Source: Ahrensia sp.
GTDB taxonomy: Bacteria > Pseudomonadota > Alphaproteobacteria > Rhizobiales > Rhizobiaceae
Assembly (NCBI GenBank): GCA_028817895.1
Contig: JAPPOQ010000015.1
Coordinates: 142,685-206,684, forward strand
Length of the DNA stretch: 64,000 nucleotides
Reading direction: 5' to 3'
Shown piece by piece: positions 29,363-39,050 of this stretch. A program made the translations under genes and the position numbers. Below the pieces are notes generated by a model, which was given only the letters and a program-made list of their open reading frames with translations, was not told where the DNA came from and did not search any database. The stretch's first letter is position 1. Every line of letters begins with the position of its first letter.

Positions 29363-30199
29363 ATGCGAACCGGAACACCCGTCACAATGGCCAACACAGC
29401 GGAAGCGATCGATTTGCCACCGGGCAATCGCGATGCCGATGGCCAGCATCCGGCTCAGTTGCGTGATGTGTTGGGCGTTGGTGTCAGAGTTTGGTCAAAG
29501 CCCAGAGCCTTTGAGGAATTGGCCAGTGACATCAGCAAGAAAAGACATCGAAAATTTGCTTTCCTGAACGCTCATGGCGCCAATCTCGCTTACGAAGATG
29601 TGGACTATTCCAAGGCCCTGCGAGATTTCGTGGTGCTGCCCGACGGCATTGGCGTCGATATCGCGTCAAAGTGCCTGTATGGTGAAAAATTCCCTGACAA
29701 TCTGCGCGGTACCGACTTTATCCCGGAGCTTCTGGAAAGCCTGGGGGAAGGCGTGCATGTCGCGCTGCTTGGCGCTCGAAGCGGCGTCGCCTCACAGGCA
29801 GCGGAGAAACTGCAACTGACTTATCCGCAACACCGCTTCAGCGTGGTTGGAGATGGATATTTCAACAGCAGCGACGAGGCTGACATGATTGTACGTCTGC
29901 GTGCTGACAGACCTGACATTCTTCTGGTCGCGCTGGGCAATCCTATGCAGGAAAAATGGATCGCGCGGCATTGTACGGGCGAACTCGCAACAGCCGTTAT
30001 CGGCGTGGGTGCGCTGTTCGATTTCATTGCGGGACGAGTATCACGCGCGCCTCAATGGTGCATAGACATGCGCATGGAATGGGTGTTCCGCTTGCTCCTG
30101 GAACCACGCCGCATGTGGCGACGATACGTGCTGGGCAATCCTAAGTTTCTGTATCGGGTTGCACGGCAGGCGATTGTCGGCCATCGCCAGAAAGTTTAA
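29363..30199 (+). CDS. WecB/TagA/CpsF-family (GT26) glycosyltransferase
   Basis: 278 residues. FLNAHGANLAYEDVDY, LPDGIGVDIASKCLYGE, RGTDFIPELLES, and VALGNPMQEKWIARH followed by AVIGVGALFDFIAGRVSRAPQW are the ordered blocks of the GT26 family, including the catalytic aspartate/threonine region. The family links N-acetylmannosamine(uronic acid) or glucose to lipid-linked sugars, usually as the second step. The ATG at 29363 is chosen; a TTG at 29342 would extend it by seven residues. Confidence 0.9.
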   Translation: MRTGTPVTMANTAEAIDLPPGNRDADGQHPAQLRDVLGVGVRVWSKPRAFEELASDISKKRHRKFAFLNAHGANLAYEDVDYSKALRDFVVLPDGIGVDIASKCLYGEKFPDNLRGTDFIPELLESLGEGVHVALLGARSGVASQAAEKLQLTYPQHRFSVVGDGYFNSSDEADMIVRLRADRPDILLVALGNPMQEKWIARHCTGELATAVIGVGALFDFIAGRVSRAPQWCIDMRMEWVFRLLLEPRRMWRRYVLGNPKFLYRVARQAIVGHRQKV

Positions 30200-30202
30200 G
30201 GC

Positions 30203-31105
30203 GTGACACGCGGTCCCGGCTTGCCGCCGAAGGGCAGCGTTGCGCTGATCACGCCAAGCTATGCGCAGGACTTCGAGCGCTGTCGGCTGCTTTGCGACAG
30301 CATTGATCATTTCGTTCAACCGCGCGGTCAACACTTTATCTTGGTCGACAATGACGATTTTGATCAGTTTCGTGTTCTGCAATCGTCAAGCAGGACAGTC
30401 GTCAATGAACGCGACCTGCTTCCGCAATGGCTTCGAGATTTCAAGCCGCCGCTGGGTGCAAATGCCCGAAAGCTTTGGGTTTCAACGAAGACGATGCCCA
30501 TGCGGGGTTGGCATGTGCAGCAGTTGCGGCGCATTGCCATCGCCGCGCATTGCGATGCGGATGCGTTGCTTTATTGCGATTCCGATATGGCATTCGTGCG
30601 GCCATTCTCACTGGCCGATCTGTGGCAGGGCGGCGACTTGCGCCTTTACCGCAACCCGTTTGGCGTGAGCGGGGAACTCGCAAGGCCCGGCGCGGATCAC
30701 AGGAAGTGGACGCTTCAGGCTGCTCGTCTCAACGGGTTGTCCACTCCCGGATTTCCGGCGCATGACTACATCAACAATCTCGTTTCCTGGCGGCGCCAGC
30801 ATGTGCTGGACATGTGTGCGGCGATCGAAGAGCGAACGGGCAAGCACTGGGTTGCGGCGATTGCATCAAGCAGAACCTTCTCTGAATGCCAGGTCTACGG
30901 CGCCTATGCTGAGGGTGTGCGATCCATGGAAGGGCACTGGGCGGCGAGCTTCGGCCTGTGCCGGACGTATTGGCAGGGAGACGCATTGGACGCATCCGCT
31001 TTGTTGGCTTTTCTGCGCGATATGGACGAGCGTGAGGTGGCCATCGGCGTTCAGTCGTTTACACACACCGATCCCAACATATTACGAAACGCGATAGGCC
31101 TTTGA
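30203..31105 (+). CDS. DUF6492 glycosyltransferase-like protein
   Basis: 300 residues. VALITPSYAQDFERCRLLCDSIDHF at the start and ALLYCDSDMAFVRPFSLADL (a D-x-D-containing metal motif) in the middle give a GT-A-like appearance; the overall pattern matches DUF6492 proteins of polysaccharide loci. It likely adds or modifies a sugar, but no activity is known to me for the family. The start is GTG at 30203, three bases after the GT26 stop. Its 3' end overlaps the convergent flippase gene by 24 bases. Confidence 0.72.
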   Translation: MTRGPGLPPKGSVALITPSYAQDFERCRLLCDSIDHFVQPRGQHFILVDNDDFDQFRVLQSSSRTVVNERDLLPQWLRDFKPPLGANARKLWVSTKTMPMRGWHVQQLRRIAIAAHCDADALLYCDSDMAFVRPFSLADLWQGGDLRLYRNPFGVSGELARPGADHRKWTLQAARLNGLSTPGFPAHDYINNLVSWRRQHVLDMCAAIEERTGKHWVAAIASSRTFSECQVYGAYAEGVRSMEGHWAASFGLCRTYWQGDALDASALLAFLRDMDEREVAIGVQSFTHTDPNILRNAIGL

Positions 31106-32389
31106 TGCGCGGTCGCGCTCCATGCGCAGCCGCCCGTAAGTCACTAGAGCCGAACAGAGCCACAGCACTGCAAACACCGCGTTCAGCCAAACCGCAATAA
31201 CGGCAAAGTCGGATGTGGTGCCCAGCAGCATCCACAAAAGAAACGCCTTGAGCGATCCAACATAAATCAGCAACACCACGCGGATCGCCATCATCTCGTG
31301 CGCGTAGAGCAGTTCAGTGTGATATTCCAAGATGTTGCGAAATGCCGGAACCAGAAGCAACAGAGGAACAAAGGGCGCGGCGATGGCGATGCTGTTGCCG
31401 AACACGCCGGGCAGGGCCCACAGAATAACGGCGGCGGCGGCCAGAATGGATGACGAGACCAGACCGATACCCATATCGATGAGCAGCCCATGACGGGTCG
31501 GCTGACCGGCCTGTCTTTTGCGCATGATCCACTGGATCAAAAGCGTGCTCAACGCGCGAAGCGGCATGGCTGTCAGATCCACCAGACGCATGATGATTGA
31601 GTATTTGCCAGCAACCATCTCTCCGCCCAGAGCCAGAACCAGAACCTTGTCCAGTTCGGCCTGAATGTAGAACAGTGCTTCGGCGGCAGATACACCAACA
31701 GCATCGCGCATGCGACCCAGCCAGGCGCGCGGTCTCCATCTAAGCCTTTGTTTTGGGTAGAAAAACGCGATCGCCGAAAGCGCAATCGCCGCATTGGTGG
31801 CGAAGTAGATCATGGTCCACAATTCGAGATCGGCGTTGCCATGAAAGAGGAACCAGAAGGCCGAGACGGCCTTTGCCGCCACGCCCGCAATACCCAGCAT
31901 CGAACCGGTCGCGAAACGGTTAAGGCCGTTATTGACGATAATAACGACTTCCAGCGATCGCCACATCAGCACCTCAGCCAGCACGATCAACAAGAATGCG
32001 TGAATCGGCATGAATTCGGTGTAGAGGCTGAAATACAAGGCCATCGCAATGCCCACGATGAGAGGCAAAGACAGCACAAGTGCGGACAAATAGGCGAGAC
32101 TGTAGCTGCCAATCAGTCGTGGTCTGGTCACCGAAACCCGGTAAAGAGGCGAAAGAAAACCGAAGCCCGCAATGCGTGACAAAACGATCCCGATTGCGGA
32201 ACCTGTCGCGAAGACACCGAAATCGCCAAGACTTAGCGCCTTGGTCAGCGTCACAAAATAGACGAGCGAGAAGACCAGCCGACCGAGCTGCCCGCCCAGC
32301 AGGGAGCTGTAATCAAACGCAATATCACGGGTAAGCCCATATTTTTGGGCCATGTTTACCACATTGGCTGTAAGTCCGGCAGCCGTCAT
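31082..32389 (-). CDS. Polysaccharide flippase (Wzx/MOP superfamily)
   Basis: 435 residues with 12 or so membrane segments and few charged loops, the profile of lipopolysaccharide/exopolysaccharide flippases. It begins YSSLLGGQLGRLVFSLVYFVTLTKALSLGDFGVFATG, typical of the MOP family entry helix. It should flip lipid-linked repeat units across the inner membrane for the polymerase encoded in the same locus. The ATG at 32389 is used; MAQKYG at 32353 is also possible. It is divergent from the GH10 gene and overlaps the DUF6492 gene tail to tail. Confidence 0.85.
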   Translation of the reverse strand: MTAAGLTANVVNMAQKYGLTRDIAFDYSSLLGGQLGRLVFSLVYFVTLTKALSLGDFGVFATGSAIGIVLSRIAGFGFLSPLYRVSVTRPRLIGSYSLAYLSALVLSLPLIVGIAMALYFSLYTEFMPIHAFLLIVLAEVLMWRSLEVVIIVNNGLNRFATGSMLGIAGVAAKAVSAFWFLFHGNADLELWTMIYFATNAAIALSAIAFFYPKQRLRWRPRAWLGRMRDAVGVSAAEALFYIQAELDKVLVLALGGEMVAGKYSIIMRLVDLTAMPLRALSTLLIQWIMRKRQAGQPTRHGLLIDMGIGLVSSSILAAAAVILWALPGVFGNSIAIAAPFVPLLLLVPAFRNILEYHTELLYAHEMMAIRVVLLIYVGSLKAFLLWMLLGTTSDFAVIAVWLNAVFAVLWLCSALVTYGRLRMERDRASKAYRVS

Positions 32390-32463
32390 TTTTGAGAGGT
32401 CCCACTGATGTAGAGTGCGTGCAAAACCGGCATTGCAGTGTCGAATTCCCGGCCCGAAAAGAC

Positions 32464-33561
32464 ATGACAAGACAACAAACTATCACGCATCGATTAACGC
32501 GGCGTTCCGTTCTCAAGCGCATGCTCGGTGCCTCGGCCGTGGCGCCATCTGCGGTGGCGGCATCGATGCTGGCAGGTGCGAAACCGGCCTTGGCCGGGAC
32601 GAAAGTGCCCTATGGCGTAGCGGTTGCGCTGGAACCGTTTCGGAACGAACCACGCATGCGTGAATTGCTTATCGAGCATGCCGACATCATCGTGCCGATG
32701 AATGCATTGAAATGGGCGAGCCTGCGTCACACCGCGGGTGAGTTTGATTTTTCCGGCGCTGACGAGATCATTTCCTTCGCCGAGGCGCATGGCAAACGCA
32801 TCCATGGACATGCTCTTTTGTGGTACGCCTTCAACCCGCAATGGATCGACGCCGTGATGTCGCCGTCACGGTTGGAGCGGCTTCTTGTTGAACATATCGA
32901 GACGGTGATGGGCCGCTATGCAGGCCGTATCGCGACCTGGGATGTGGCCAATGAGGTGATTTCCCACGACCCGCTCAATGAAGGACGGTGGCGCTATGGC
33001 GTCTGGTACAATGTCCTCGGCCCTCGGCATCTCGACATCGCATTTCAGACCGCGGCGCGGGTCGACCCTTCCGCAAAGCTTTATCTCAATGACTATGATC
33101 TTGAAGACAACAGCCTGCGCACAAAGGCGCGCCAGGATGCGCTTCTTGGCATTGTTGATCGATTGCAGGGAAAGAACATTCCCATTCACGGCATTGGTCT
33201 ACAGGCGCATCTCTATGCTGAGCGAGAGATTGGAGTGGAAAATCTGCACCGTTTTGTTTTGGCGCTGAAAGAGCGTGGATTGACAGTCTCTGTGACAGAA
33301 CTGGATGTCATCGACTGGAAGTTGTCGGCTGAACATCAGCGCCGCGACCGCGCGGTGGCAGCAGTTGCCGATGAGTTTCTTTCAGCGCTGACGGGTGTAA
33401 CAACGCCCGATACGATCACAAGCTGGGGCCTGTCGGATTCCCACAGCTGGATCGGGGACACGTTTCCGCGCGAGGATGACGCGAAAGCACGCCCGCTGCC
33501 CTTTGATGCCGAATGGCGAGCTAAGGCGCTGTGGGACGTGCTCCGGCGGCATATGAATTAA
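32464..33561 (+). CDS. TAT-exported GH10 endo-1,4-beta-xylanase-like glycosidase
   Basis: 365 residues. A twin-arginine signal (LTRRSVLKRMLGASA) is followed by a GH10 barrel. Landmarks are MNALKWASLRHTAGEFDFSGAD, HGHALLWY, the acid/base glutamate in WDVANEVISHD, YLNDYDLED, GIGLQAHLY and the nucleophile glutamate in VSVTELDVIDW. The enzyme would cut beta-1,4-linked backbones in the periplasm or outside. Being inside an exopolysaccharide locus, it may trim the cell's own polymer rather than plant xylan. The ATG at 32464 starts directly at the signal peptide. Confidence 0.9.
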   Translation: MTRQQTITHRLTRRSVLKRMLGASAVAPSAVAASMLAGAKPALAGTKVPYGVAVALEPFRNEPRMRELLIEHADIIVPMNALKWASLRHTAGEFDFSGADEIISFAEAHGKRIHGHALLWYAFNPQWIDAVMSPSRLERLLVEHIETVMGRYAGRIATWDVANEVISHDPLNEGRWRYGVWYNVLGPRHLDIAFQTAARVDPSAKLYLNDYDLEDNSLRTKARQDALLGIVDRLQGKNIPIHGIGLQAHLYAEREIGVENLHRFVLALKERGLTVSVTELDVIDWKLSAEHQRRDRAVAAVADEFLSALTGVTTPDTITSWGLSDSHSWIGDTFPREDDAKARPLPFDAEWRAKALWDVLRRHMN

Positions 33562-33657
33562 AGGTTTGTTATCCATACTCCTTAATATGTGGGTAAGCGT
33601 GGGTCCGCGGCGAAACGGTCCCTTCAGTCCAGTTGCTTTGGGAACAGTGCTCTCCCC

Positions 33658-36339
33658 ATGTTAAACCGCATCTTGTCGAAAAAGGACGATTCAGCAGCTG
33701 AAAGCGACGACTCGCAGGGGTCGCTGCTGGACAGGATCGCTGCCCAAGGTCCGGTGGATGCCAATGTCTTCGCCTTTCCCAACGGCCAACAGCAAAGCGG
33801 CAGTCTTCTTTCCGCCTTCGGCGAAGAGCAATCGCGCTCCAATATGCATGCTGCGTATCAGCCAGCGGACTATGCCGCATCTGCGCATCATCCCTCGCAG
33901 GCAACATCGCGTCCTCCCAGCCCGGAACCTGATGTAACAGCATCGCGCATTACGGCACCGGTTTCAGACGATGCAGCGTGGCAGACCGGTGCACGCCGGG
34001 ATGATCAACAACAGCAGCTCGACATGCTTCGCGACGAGCTTCAAGCCATCGCGCAGGCGGCACGCACAGACCAATCACAACCGCCAGAGCCGGCAGCCTT
34101 GGATCAACAGCAGGCCGATCTCGATCAGCCAAACGGTACTATGGGAAGAAGCTGGAAGATCAGACGCAAGAAAAGCAAGCCGAGGGTAAGCGCTAAGTCG
34201 GGCCAGCCATCCAAGTCAGAGAATACAAAACATATGCACCAACCCGCAGACGCGGTTGCTCAATCGACCGTTGCCACCACCTCCGCTGGAACGGCGAACC
34301 ACTCTCCCAGGCTCAATCTGGCCGGTGCCTTCAGCTTTGAGCGCTTCGTTCTGGTTCTTCTGCGCGGCTGGTACTGGATCCTTGCCTGCGGACTGATCGG
34401 TGCGATTATTGCCGCGCTTTACGCGCTGTCCTTACCAAACAAATATCTGTCCGTGTCGGAGGTGCTGATTGAACCGCGTGGCATCCGCGTCATCGATAAT
34501 TCGGTCTCACCAAACGGACTGAACTCAGAAGCCACTGTTGCCTATGCGGAAAGTCAGGTGCGGATTCTCACATCGTCCAGCGTGCTCGACCCGGTCATCG
34601 AGGATCTCGATCTGGTCAATGACACCGAATTCAACGGCACCGACCCGTCAACGGGTCTGCTTGGCGGCCTGCTAAAGGTCGTGATGGGCGAGCGTGATGA
34701 TCCGGGAACTCGCTTTACAAACGCCAAGGAATATCTTGTCGAGAATATGTATGTGGCGCGCATCAACCAGACCTTTACGATCCAGATCGGAGTGTCGACA
34801 GAAGACCCGCAAAAGTCTGCGCGCATCGCCAATGCCATTGCTCGCGGCTACATGAACGCCGAAACCCGGGCGCGCTCATCGGCTGCCCGCAACGCGACAG
34901 AAGACTTAACGGGCCGCCTGGACGAATTGCGTGTGCAAGTGCGCGATTCTGAAGAGAAGGTCGAGGCCTATAAGGCCGAAAACGGGCTGGTTGATGCCGA
35001 TGGCAAGTTGGTGAGTGAAGTCCAGCTGTCACGGCTCAATGATCAACTTGCAGTCGCCCAGGCGCAGGTGAGCGATGCGCGAAGCCGCGCTCAACTTGCA
35101 GCACAGGCGGACCTCTCGGACGTATTGTCCGGTTCACTTCCAACCGCGCTGGCATCGCCCACAGTAAGCCAGTTGCGTGTCCAGTTTTCGCGCGCCAAGG
35201 CTCAGCTTGACCGCCTTTCGACAACGCTTGGTCCGCGCCATCCGGAGAGAATTGGAGCGGAGGCGGAACTGCGCAGCGCCCGTCAGGCGATTGCCGCTGA
35301 GCTTTCCCGCATCGTGGACTCCGCGCAGGAAGATTTTCAGTCGGCCCGTTCGCGGCTTGCCGATATTCAGGGCCAAGTCAATGCCCTCAAGGCGAGCGCC
35401 GTGACCGACTCCGCTGCCAAGGTCCGCTTGCGCGAGCTTGAGCGCGAAGTGGTCGCCAATCGGCAGGTTTATGAGGCGTTTTTGCTGCGGTCCCGCGAGA
35501 CCGGTGAGCAGGAGAATATCCGCACCGAAAGTGCCCGCATCATCTCTGAAGCGACCCCTCCGGTCGAGAAGGATGGGCCAAATCGGAAGCTGATCGTTGT
35601 GGTTGGCGGAATCGTCGGAGGAATTCTGGGCGTCATTCTCGCATTGCTGCCTCTTGCTTTCGGCATTGTGCGCGATCTCGTTCGCAGCGGATTGTCCGCC
35701 CCGCAATCAGGCCATCAAGGTGACGCACCGGTGCAGCCGCGCAATCAAACGTCGGCTTATGCAGTGGCGTCCCGGAATGACGATCTCTATTCCAGCCACA
35801 ACGGGTACGGAACCGATTTGTCGCCGCACCCCGCTGAGCAACAACCATATCCGACGGTGACACAGCAGCCTGCGCCGCAACCTGCGCCAATCCAGGCCGC
35901 TTGCCAGCCCGAACCAGCGCCGGTTCAGCGGCCCACTGTCGCCAAGAGACCTAGCGTTGAACGCTACGAGGAAGCGCCGTCACGAAAGTCGAACTCCGGC
36001 AAACGCAAGCGCAAAGCGAAACGGTCCAAGGCCGCCCGTGGTGCCGGTGAAGCGTTGCGCGAAGAATTGGCAGCTCTGCGCCATGAGATGCTTCGGCGCA
36101 GCGAGGCGCAATCGGCTGCACAGCCTCAGCCCCAGCCTGCGCCCAGTTACGCAGCGCCACCGCAACCGGCTTACGCGCCGCCAATATATCAGCAGCCGGT
36201 CTATCAGCCCGTTCCTGCGCCAATGCCGGTTATCCAGCCCATGGCCTATGCAGCACCCATGATGCCGCAGCCTATGGCCTATCCAACTTGGCCGCAGCAG
36301 GCCGCTCCGGTTCATCCTCAAAAGACCGGTTCGGGATAG
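33658..36339 (+). CDS. Wzz/GumC-type polysaccharide co-polymerase, no kinase domain
   Basis: 893 residues. About 200 low-complexity Gln/Pro/Ser-rich residues come first, then the Wzz domain with its first membrane helix (WYWILACGLIGAIIAALYAL). Long periplasmic coiled coils (about residues 390-620, including LSTTLGPRHPERIGAEAELRSARQ) follow, then a second helix (LIVVVGGIVGGILGVILALL). The cytosolic C-terminal 200 residues are rich in Pro, Gln, Tyr and Ala, with a Lys/Arg patch (SGKRKRKAKRSKAAR) instead of the BY-kinase Walker motifs. It controls chain length and export. Its last 68 bases overlap the convergent membrane-protein gene. Confidence 0.85.
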   Translation: MLNRILSKKDDSAAESDDSQGSLLDRIAAQGPVDANVFAFPNGQQQSGSLLSAFGEEQSRSNMHAAYQPADYAASAHHPSQATSRPPSPEPDVTASRITAPVSDDAAWQTGARRDDQQQQLDMLRDELQAIAQAARTDQSQPPEPAALDQQQADLDQPNGTMGRSWKIRRKKSKPRVSAKSGQPSKSENTKHMHQPADAVAQSTVATTSAGTANHSPRLNLAGAFSFERFVLVLLRGWYWILACGLIGAIIAALYALSLPNKYLSVSEVLIEPRGIRVIDNSVSPNGLNSEATVAYAESQVRILTSSSVLDPVIEDLDLVNDTEFNGTDPSTGLLGGLLKVVMGERDDPGTRFTNAKEYLVENMYVARINQTFTIQIGVSTEDPQKSARIANAIARGYMNAETRARSSAARNATEDLTGRLDELRVQVRDSEEKVEAYKAENGLVDADGKLVSEVQLSRLNDQLAVAQAQVSDARSRAQLAAQADLSDVLSGSLPTALASPTVSQLRVQFSRAKAQLDRLSTTLGPRHPERIGAEAELRSARQAIAAELSRIVDSAQEDFQSARSRLADIQGQVNALKASAVTDSAAKVRLRELEREVVANRQVYEAFLLRSRETGEQENIRTESARIISEATPPVEKDGPNRKLIVVVGGIVGGILGVILALLPLAFGIVRDLVRSGLSAPQSGHQGDAPVQPRNQTSAYAVASRNDDLYSSHNGYGTDLSPHPAEQQPYPTVTQQPAPQPAPIQAACQPEPAPVQRPTVAKRPSVERYEEAPSRKSNSGKRKRKAKRSKAARGAGEALREELAALRHEMLRRSEAQSAAQPQPQPAPSYAAPPQPAYAPPIYQQPVYQPVPAPMPVIQPMAYAAPMMPQPMAYPTWPQQAAPVHPQKTGSG

Positions 36340-37510
36340 GTTTCGGTTTCCACGCATTGGCAAGAATCATGACCGCGCCGATCAGGAACGCCATGTAGAT
36401 GCGGTCATCCGGCAGCGGGAAGGTGATGAACTTGCCGCCAATCGCCAACAGGATCGCCGTCAAAAGCGTGATCGCCCGCCTGTCACGCAGGTGGCCAGAG
36501 CGTGACAGCACAACCCACGCGAAAGCCAGCGCGACGCCAACAAATGGCCAGTTGAATGTGGTGAGCGCAGTGACAACGCCTCTCGCCTGGCCTGTCAGAT
36601 AGGCAGCGAGCGAAAAGCTCGGCTCAAACCCCGCCATCGTGTTCTGAATGCGAATGGTGGAAAACCAGTAATGTGCCCACCAGCCCATGTGATCCGCAGA
36701 TGCGGTTTGCCAGACGTAGATCGCGAACGATACGACCAGTCCAGCCACAACCGGCAAGAGGCGTTGGCGCATGGCCGCGAAGACGAAGATGAGCGCAATG
36801 CAAAGCAGCAGCGTATCAGGCCTCAGCGTGGTTGCGAGCGCCAGCGGGACGATTGCCCCCCAGTCTCGCTTGATCGAGTAGAGCCAAATCGATGTGATGA
36901 TCAACGCAGCAGCGGGAAAATCGGGCGCCACGCTCCCTGCGACTTCGCGAAAATGCAGAGCGAAAAGAACCATCAGCAACAGCGGGATTGCCTGTAGAAA
37001 TCCGCCTTGCTGCATCCACCAAAGCACGATGGAGAGCAGCAGGGCAGCCGCCGCCATGTTGATCAGCATAGCTGCACCATATGGTCCCCAGCGTGATGCC
37101 AGAGCCGTAAGAGCCACCACATAGCCGCCTTTGACAGCATACATGGGCAGCATGGACGCGAACGCCTCTGGGTCTTCGAATTGTCGCTTTCGATAGGTGT
37201 TGCCTTGCGTCAATTCGCGAAAGTCCGCCGGCGAGGCAATCTCCTGAACCGCCTGATAGGCCCGTCGATGGAAGGTCGCGGCTTCGTCTCCGGGCTGTTT
37301 CAGGGCCAGAGCGAAATAGGGCAGTGCGTCCCAATTCGGGCTCGGCCGCAAGACGGCAAGGGCCATCACAAGAGCGACGGTGCCAGCAAAGAAGGCGGCG
37401 AGAAGTGCTTCAACCAGACGGGCGGGCAGGGCGGTTAGCGCGCGAGTTATGATTGAGCCGTTCGCAATTCCCCCCGCGCTTGTCGAGTGCGGTGTGTGGT
37501 GGTCGTCCAC
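36272..37510 (-). CDS. Polytopic membrane protein of the exopolysaccharide locus
   Basis: 412 residues with about ten hydrophobic segments and a first periplasmic loop containing NWDALPYFALAL, where an aspartate follows the first helix as in GT-C glycosyltransferases and DUF2029-like proteins. No catalytic motif beyond this is evident. It may transfer a sugar from a lipid donor or have another envelope role. Its stop lies 68 bases inside the 3' end of the co-polymerase gene on the opposite strand. Confidence 0.68.
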   Translation of the reverse strand: MDDHHTPHSTSAGGIANGSIITRALTALPARLVEALLAAFFAGTVALVMALAVLRPSPNWDALPYFALALKQPGDEAATFHRRAYQAVQEIASPADFRELTQGNTYRKRQFEDPEAFASMLPMYAVKGGYVVALTALASRWGPYGAAMLINMAAAALLLSIVLWWMQQGGFLQAIPLLLMVLFALHFREVAGSVAPDFPAAALIITSIWLYSIKRDWGAIVPLALATTLRPDTLLLCIALIFVFAAMRQRLLPVVAGLVVSFAIYVWQTASADHMGWWAHYWFSTIRIQNTMAGFEPSFSLAAYLTGQARGVVTALTTFNWPFVGVALAFAWVVLSRSGHLRDRRAITLLTAILLAIGGKFITFPLPDDRIYMAFLIGAVMILANAWKPKPIPNRSFEDEPERPAAAKLDRP

Positions 37511-37516
37511 AGCGGA

Positions 37517-39022
37517 TCACCCGCGTTGTGACTTGATGAAGCCGGTGACGATTTTCACGATGCCGCCGCTCAAGACCGTATCCAGCGCAGTGACAAAGAT
37601 ATCGACATGCTCACGCGTTGCGATGAGTGGCGGCTGAAGGCGGATGACATTGCGATTATATTCAGTAAAGGCGACGAGCACATTGTGATCGCGCAACAGG
37701 GCCGAGCCGATAAAGGCCGATAAAGAGCCCTTCAACCTGTCGTCGAGAACCGAAACGGCGCTGCGCAGGCCAATCGGCAGTGCCTGAGACATGTCGTTCA
37801 GTTCCAAACCCAGCATAAAGCCTCGACCGCGAACATCCTTGATAAGGTTAGGATGCTTTGCGGCGATGCCTTGCAGCTCGCTCTTCATATAAGCGCCGGT
37901 GCTGGTGGCGTTTTCCAGAAGTGCCTCATCATAGATGACGTTGAGCGCTTCGATGGCCGTGATGCAGGCCTCACCAATGCCGCCAAAGGTGGCCGGCCCA
38001 TGAATGAGAGCGTCATTGTGATGGCCATAAGCCTTCATATAGATGTCGCGGCGCGCGATCATCGCCGCCATGGCCGTTTTGCCGCCGCCCAGGCTCTTAG
38101 CAAGTGCCGTGACATCCGGCGCAACACCATGATGTTCAAAGGCGAAGAAGCGACCGGTCCGCCCCGTGCCGGATTGCACCTCGTCGGCTAGCCACAGCAC
38201 TTTCTTCTCGTCGCAAAGGGCGCGAAGCCCCTGCCAGAACGCAGTTGGGGCTTCGATAATGCCGCCGCCGCCCTGAACGGTTTCCAGGCATATGGTTCCA
38301 ATCGCCGCATCATGCTCCAGCGCGGCGCGGACGGCGTCAAGATCGCCAAACGGGACCTTCACCACGCCATCCAGAAGCGCGAAGTCAGCCTTGTACATAG
38401 CTGAATCGGTGATTGAGAGCGCGCCCCTAGTTTTGCCGTGGAAAGCGTTCTCGGCATAAAGCACCTTGGCGCGCTGAGGCCCCTGATACCGCTCGCAGAG
38501 CTTCAGTGCCGCTTCCATAACCTCAGAACCGGAGGAACCCAGAAACACCATATCAAGATCGCCCGGAGCAATGGTCGCGAGATTCCGGGCGAGGGCAGCT
38601 GCATATTGCGACAGAAAGGCCATGGCGAGTTCATGGCGTTTCTCAGCGCCAAATCTTCGCCGCACCTCCAGAATGCGCGGATGGTTGTGTCCCAGTGACA
38701 ACGAGCCGAAAGCGCCGAAAAAATCGAGGATCTTGCGACCGTTCTGATCGGTGTACCAGACGCCTTCGGCGGACTCGATCTTGATGCGGTCGAAGCCAAG
38801 CTTCTTCATGAAATAGAGTTGGCCTGGATTGAGATGTTCAGCAAACAGCGCGTTCATCTCTTCAATCGGCATCGATTTGGCGTCTTCAACGCTCAAAAGA
38901 TGGGGCAGTTCTTCCGAAAGCCCGGCATCGAGTGGCGTGGACAGGGGCGGTGCTTCAACTGCAAAGCGACGAGCCGGCTCGGCTGTTTCAGCTTTCGGTC
39001 GTCGCTTCAGCAGATTGATCAT
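37517..39022 (-). CDS. Class III PLP-dependent aminotransferase
   Basis: 501 residues. ILDFFGAFGSLSLGHNHPRI, VFLGSSGSEVMEAALKLCERY, AFHGKTRGALSIT, WLADEVQSGTGRTGRFFAFEHHGVAPDVTALAKSLGGG (PLP aspartate and Schiff-base lysine) and VRGRGFMLGLEL are the class III blocks. Relatives act on ornithine, acetylornithine or other omega-amines. It has an N-terminal extension of about 75 residues. With the epimerase and EamA genes directly upstream it forms a three-gene operon, perhaps making and moving an amino-modified lipid or sugar. The start at 39022 (MINLLKRRPK) avoids an 80-residue extension overlapping the upstream gene. Confidence 0.83.
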   Translation of the reverse strand: MINLLKRRPKAETAEPARRFAVEAPPLSTPLDAGLSEELPHLLSVEDAKSMPIEEMNALFAEHLNPGQLYFMKKLGFDRIKIESAEGVWYTDQNGRKILDFFGAFGSLSLGHNHPRILEVRRRFGAEKRHELAMAFLSQYAAALARNLATIAPGDLDMVFLGSSGSEVMEAALKLCERYQGPQRAKVLYAENAFHGKTRGALSITDSAMYKADFALLDGVVKVPFGDLDAVRAALEHDAAIGTICLETVQGGGGIIEAPTAFWQGLRALCDEKKVLWLADEVQSGTGRTGRFFAFEHHGVAPDVTALAKSLGGGKTAMAAMIARRDIYMKAYGHHNDALIHGPATFGGIGEACITAIEALNVIYDEALLENATSTGAYMKSELQGIAAKHPNLIKDVRGRGFMLGLELNDMSQALPIGLRSAVSVLDDRLKGSLSAFIGSALLRDHNVLVAFTEYNRNVIRLQPPLIATREHVDIFVTALDTVLSGGIVKIVTGFIKSQRG

Positions 39023-39050
39023 GATGTGTCCGATCGAGTTCGGTGTTGGT

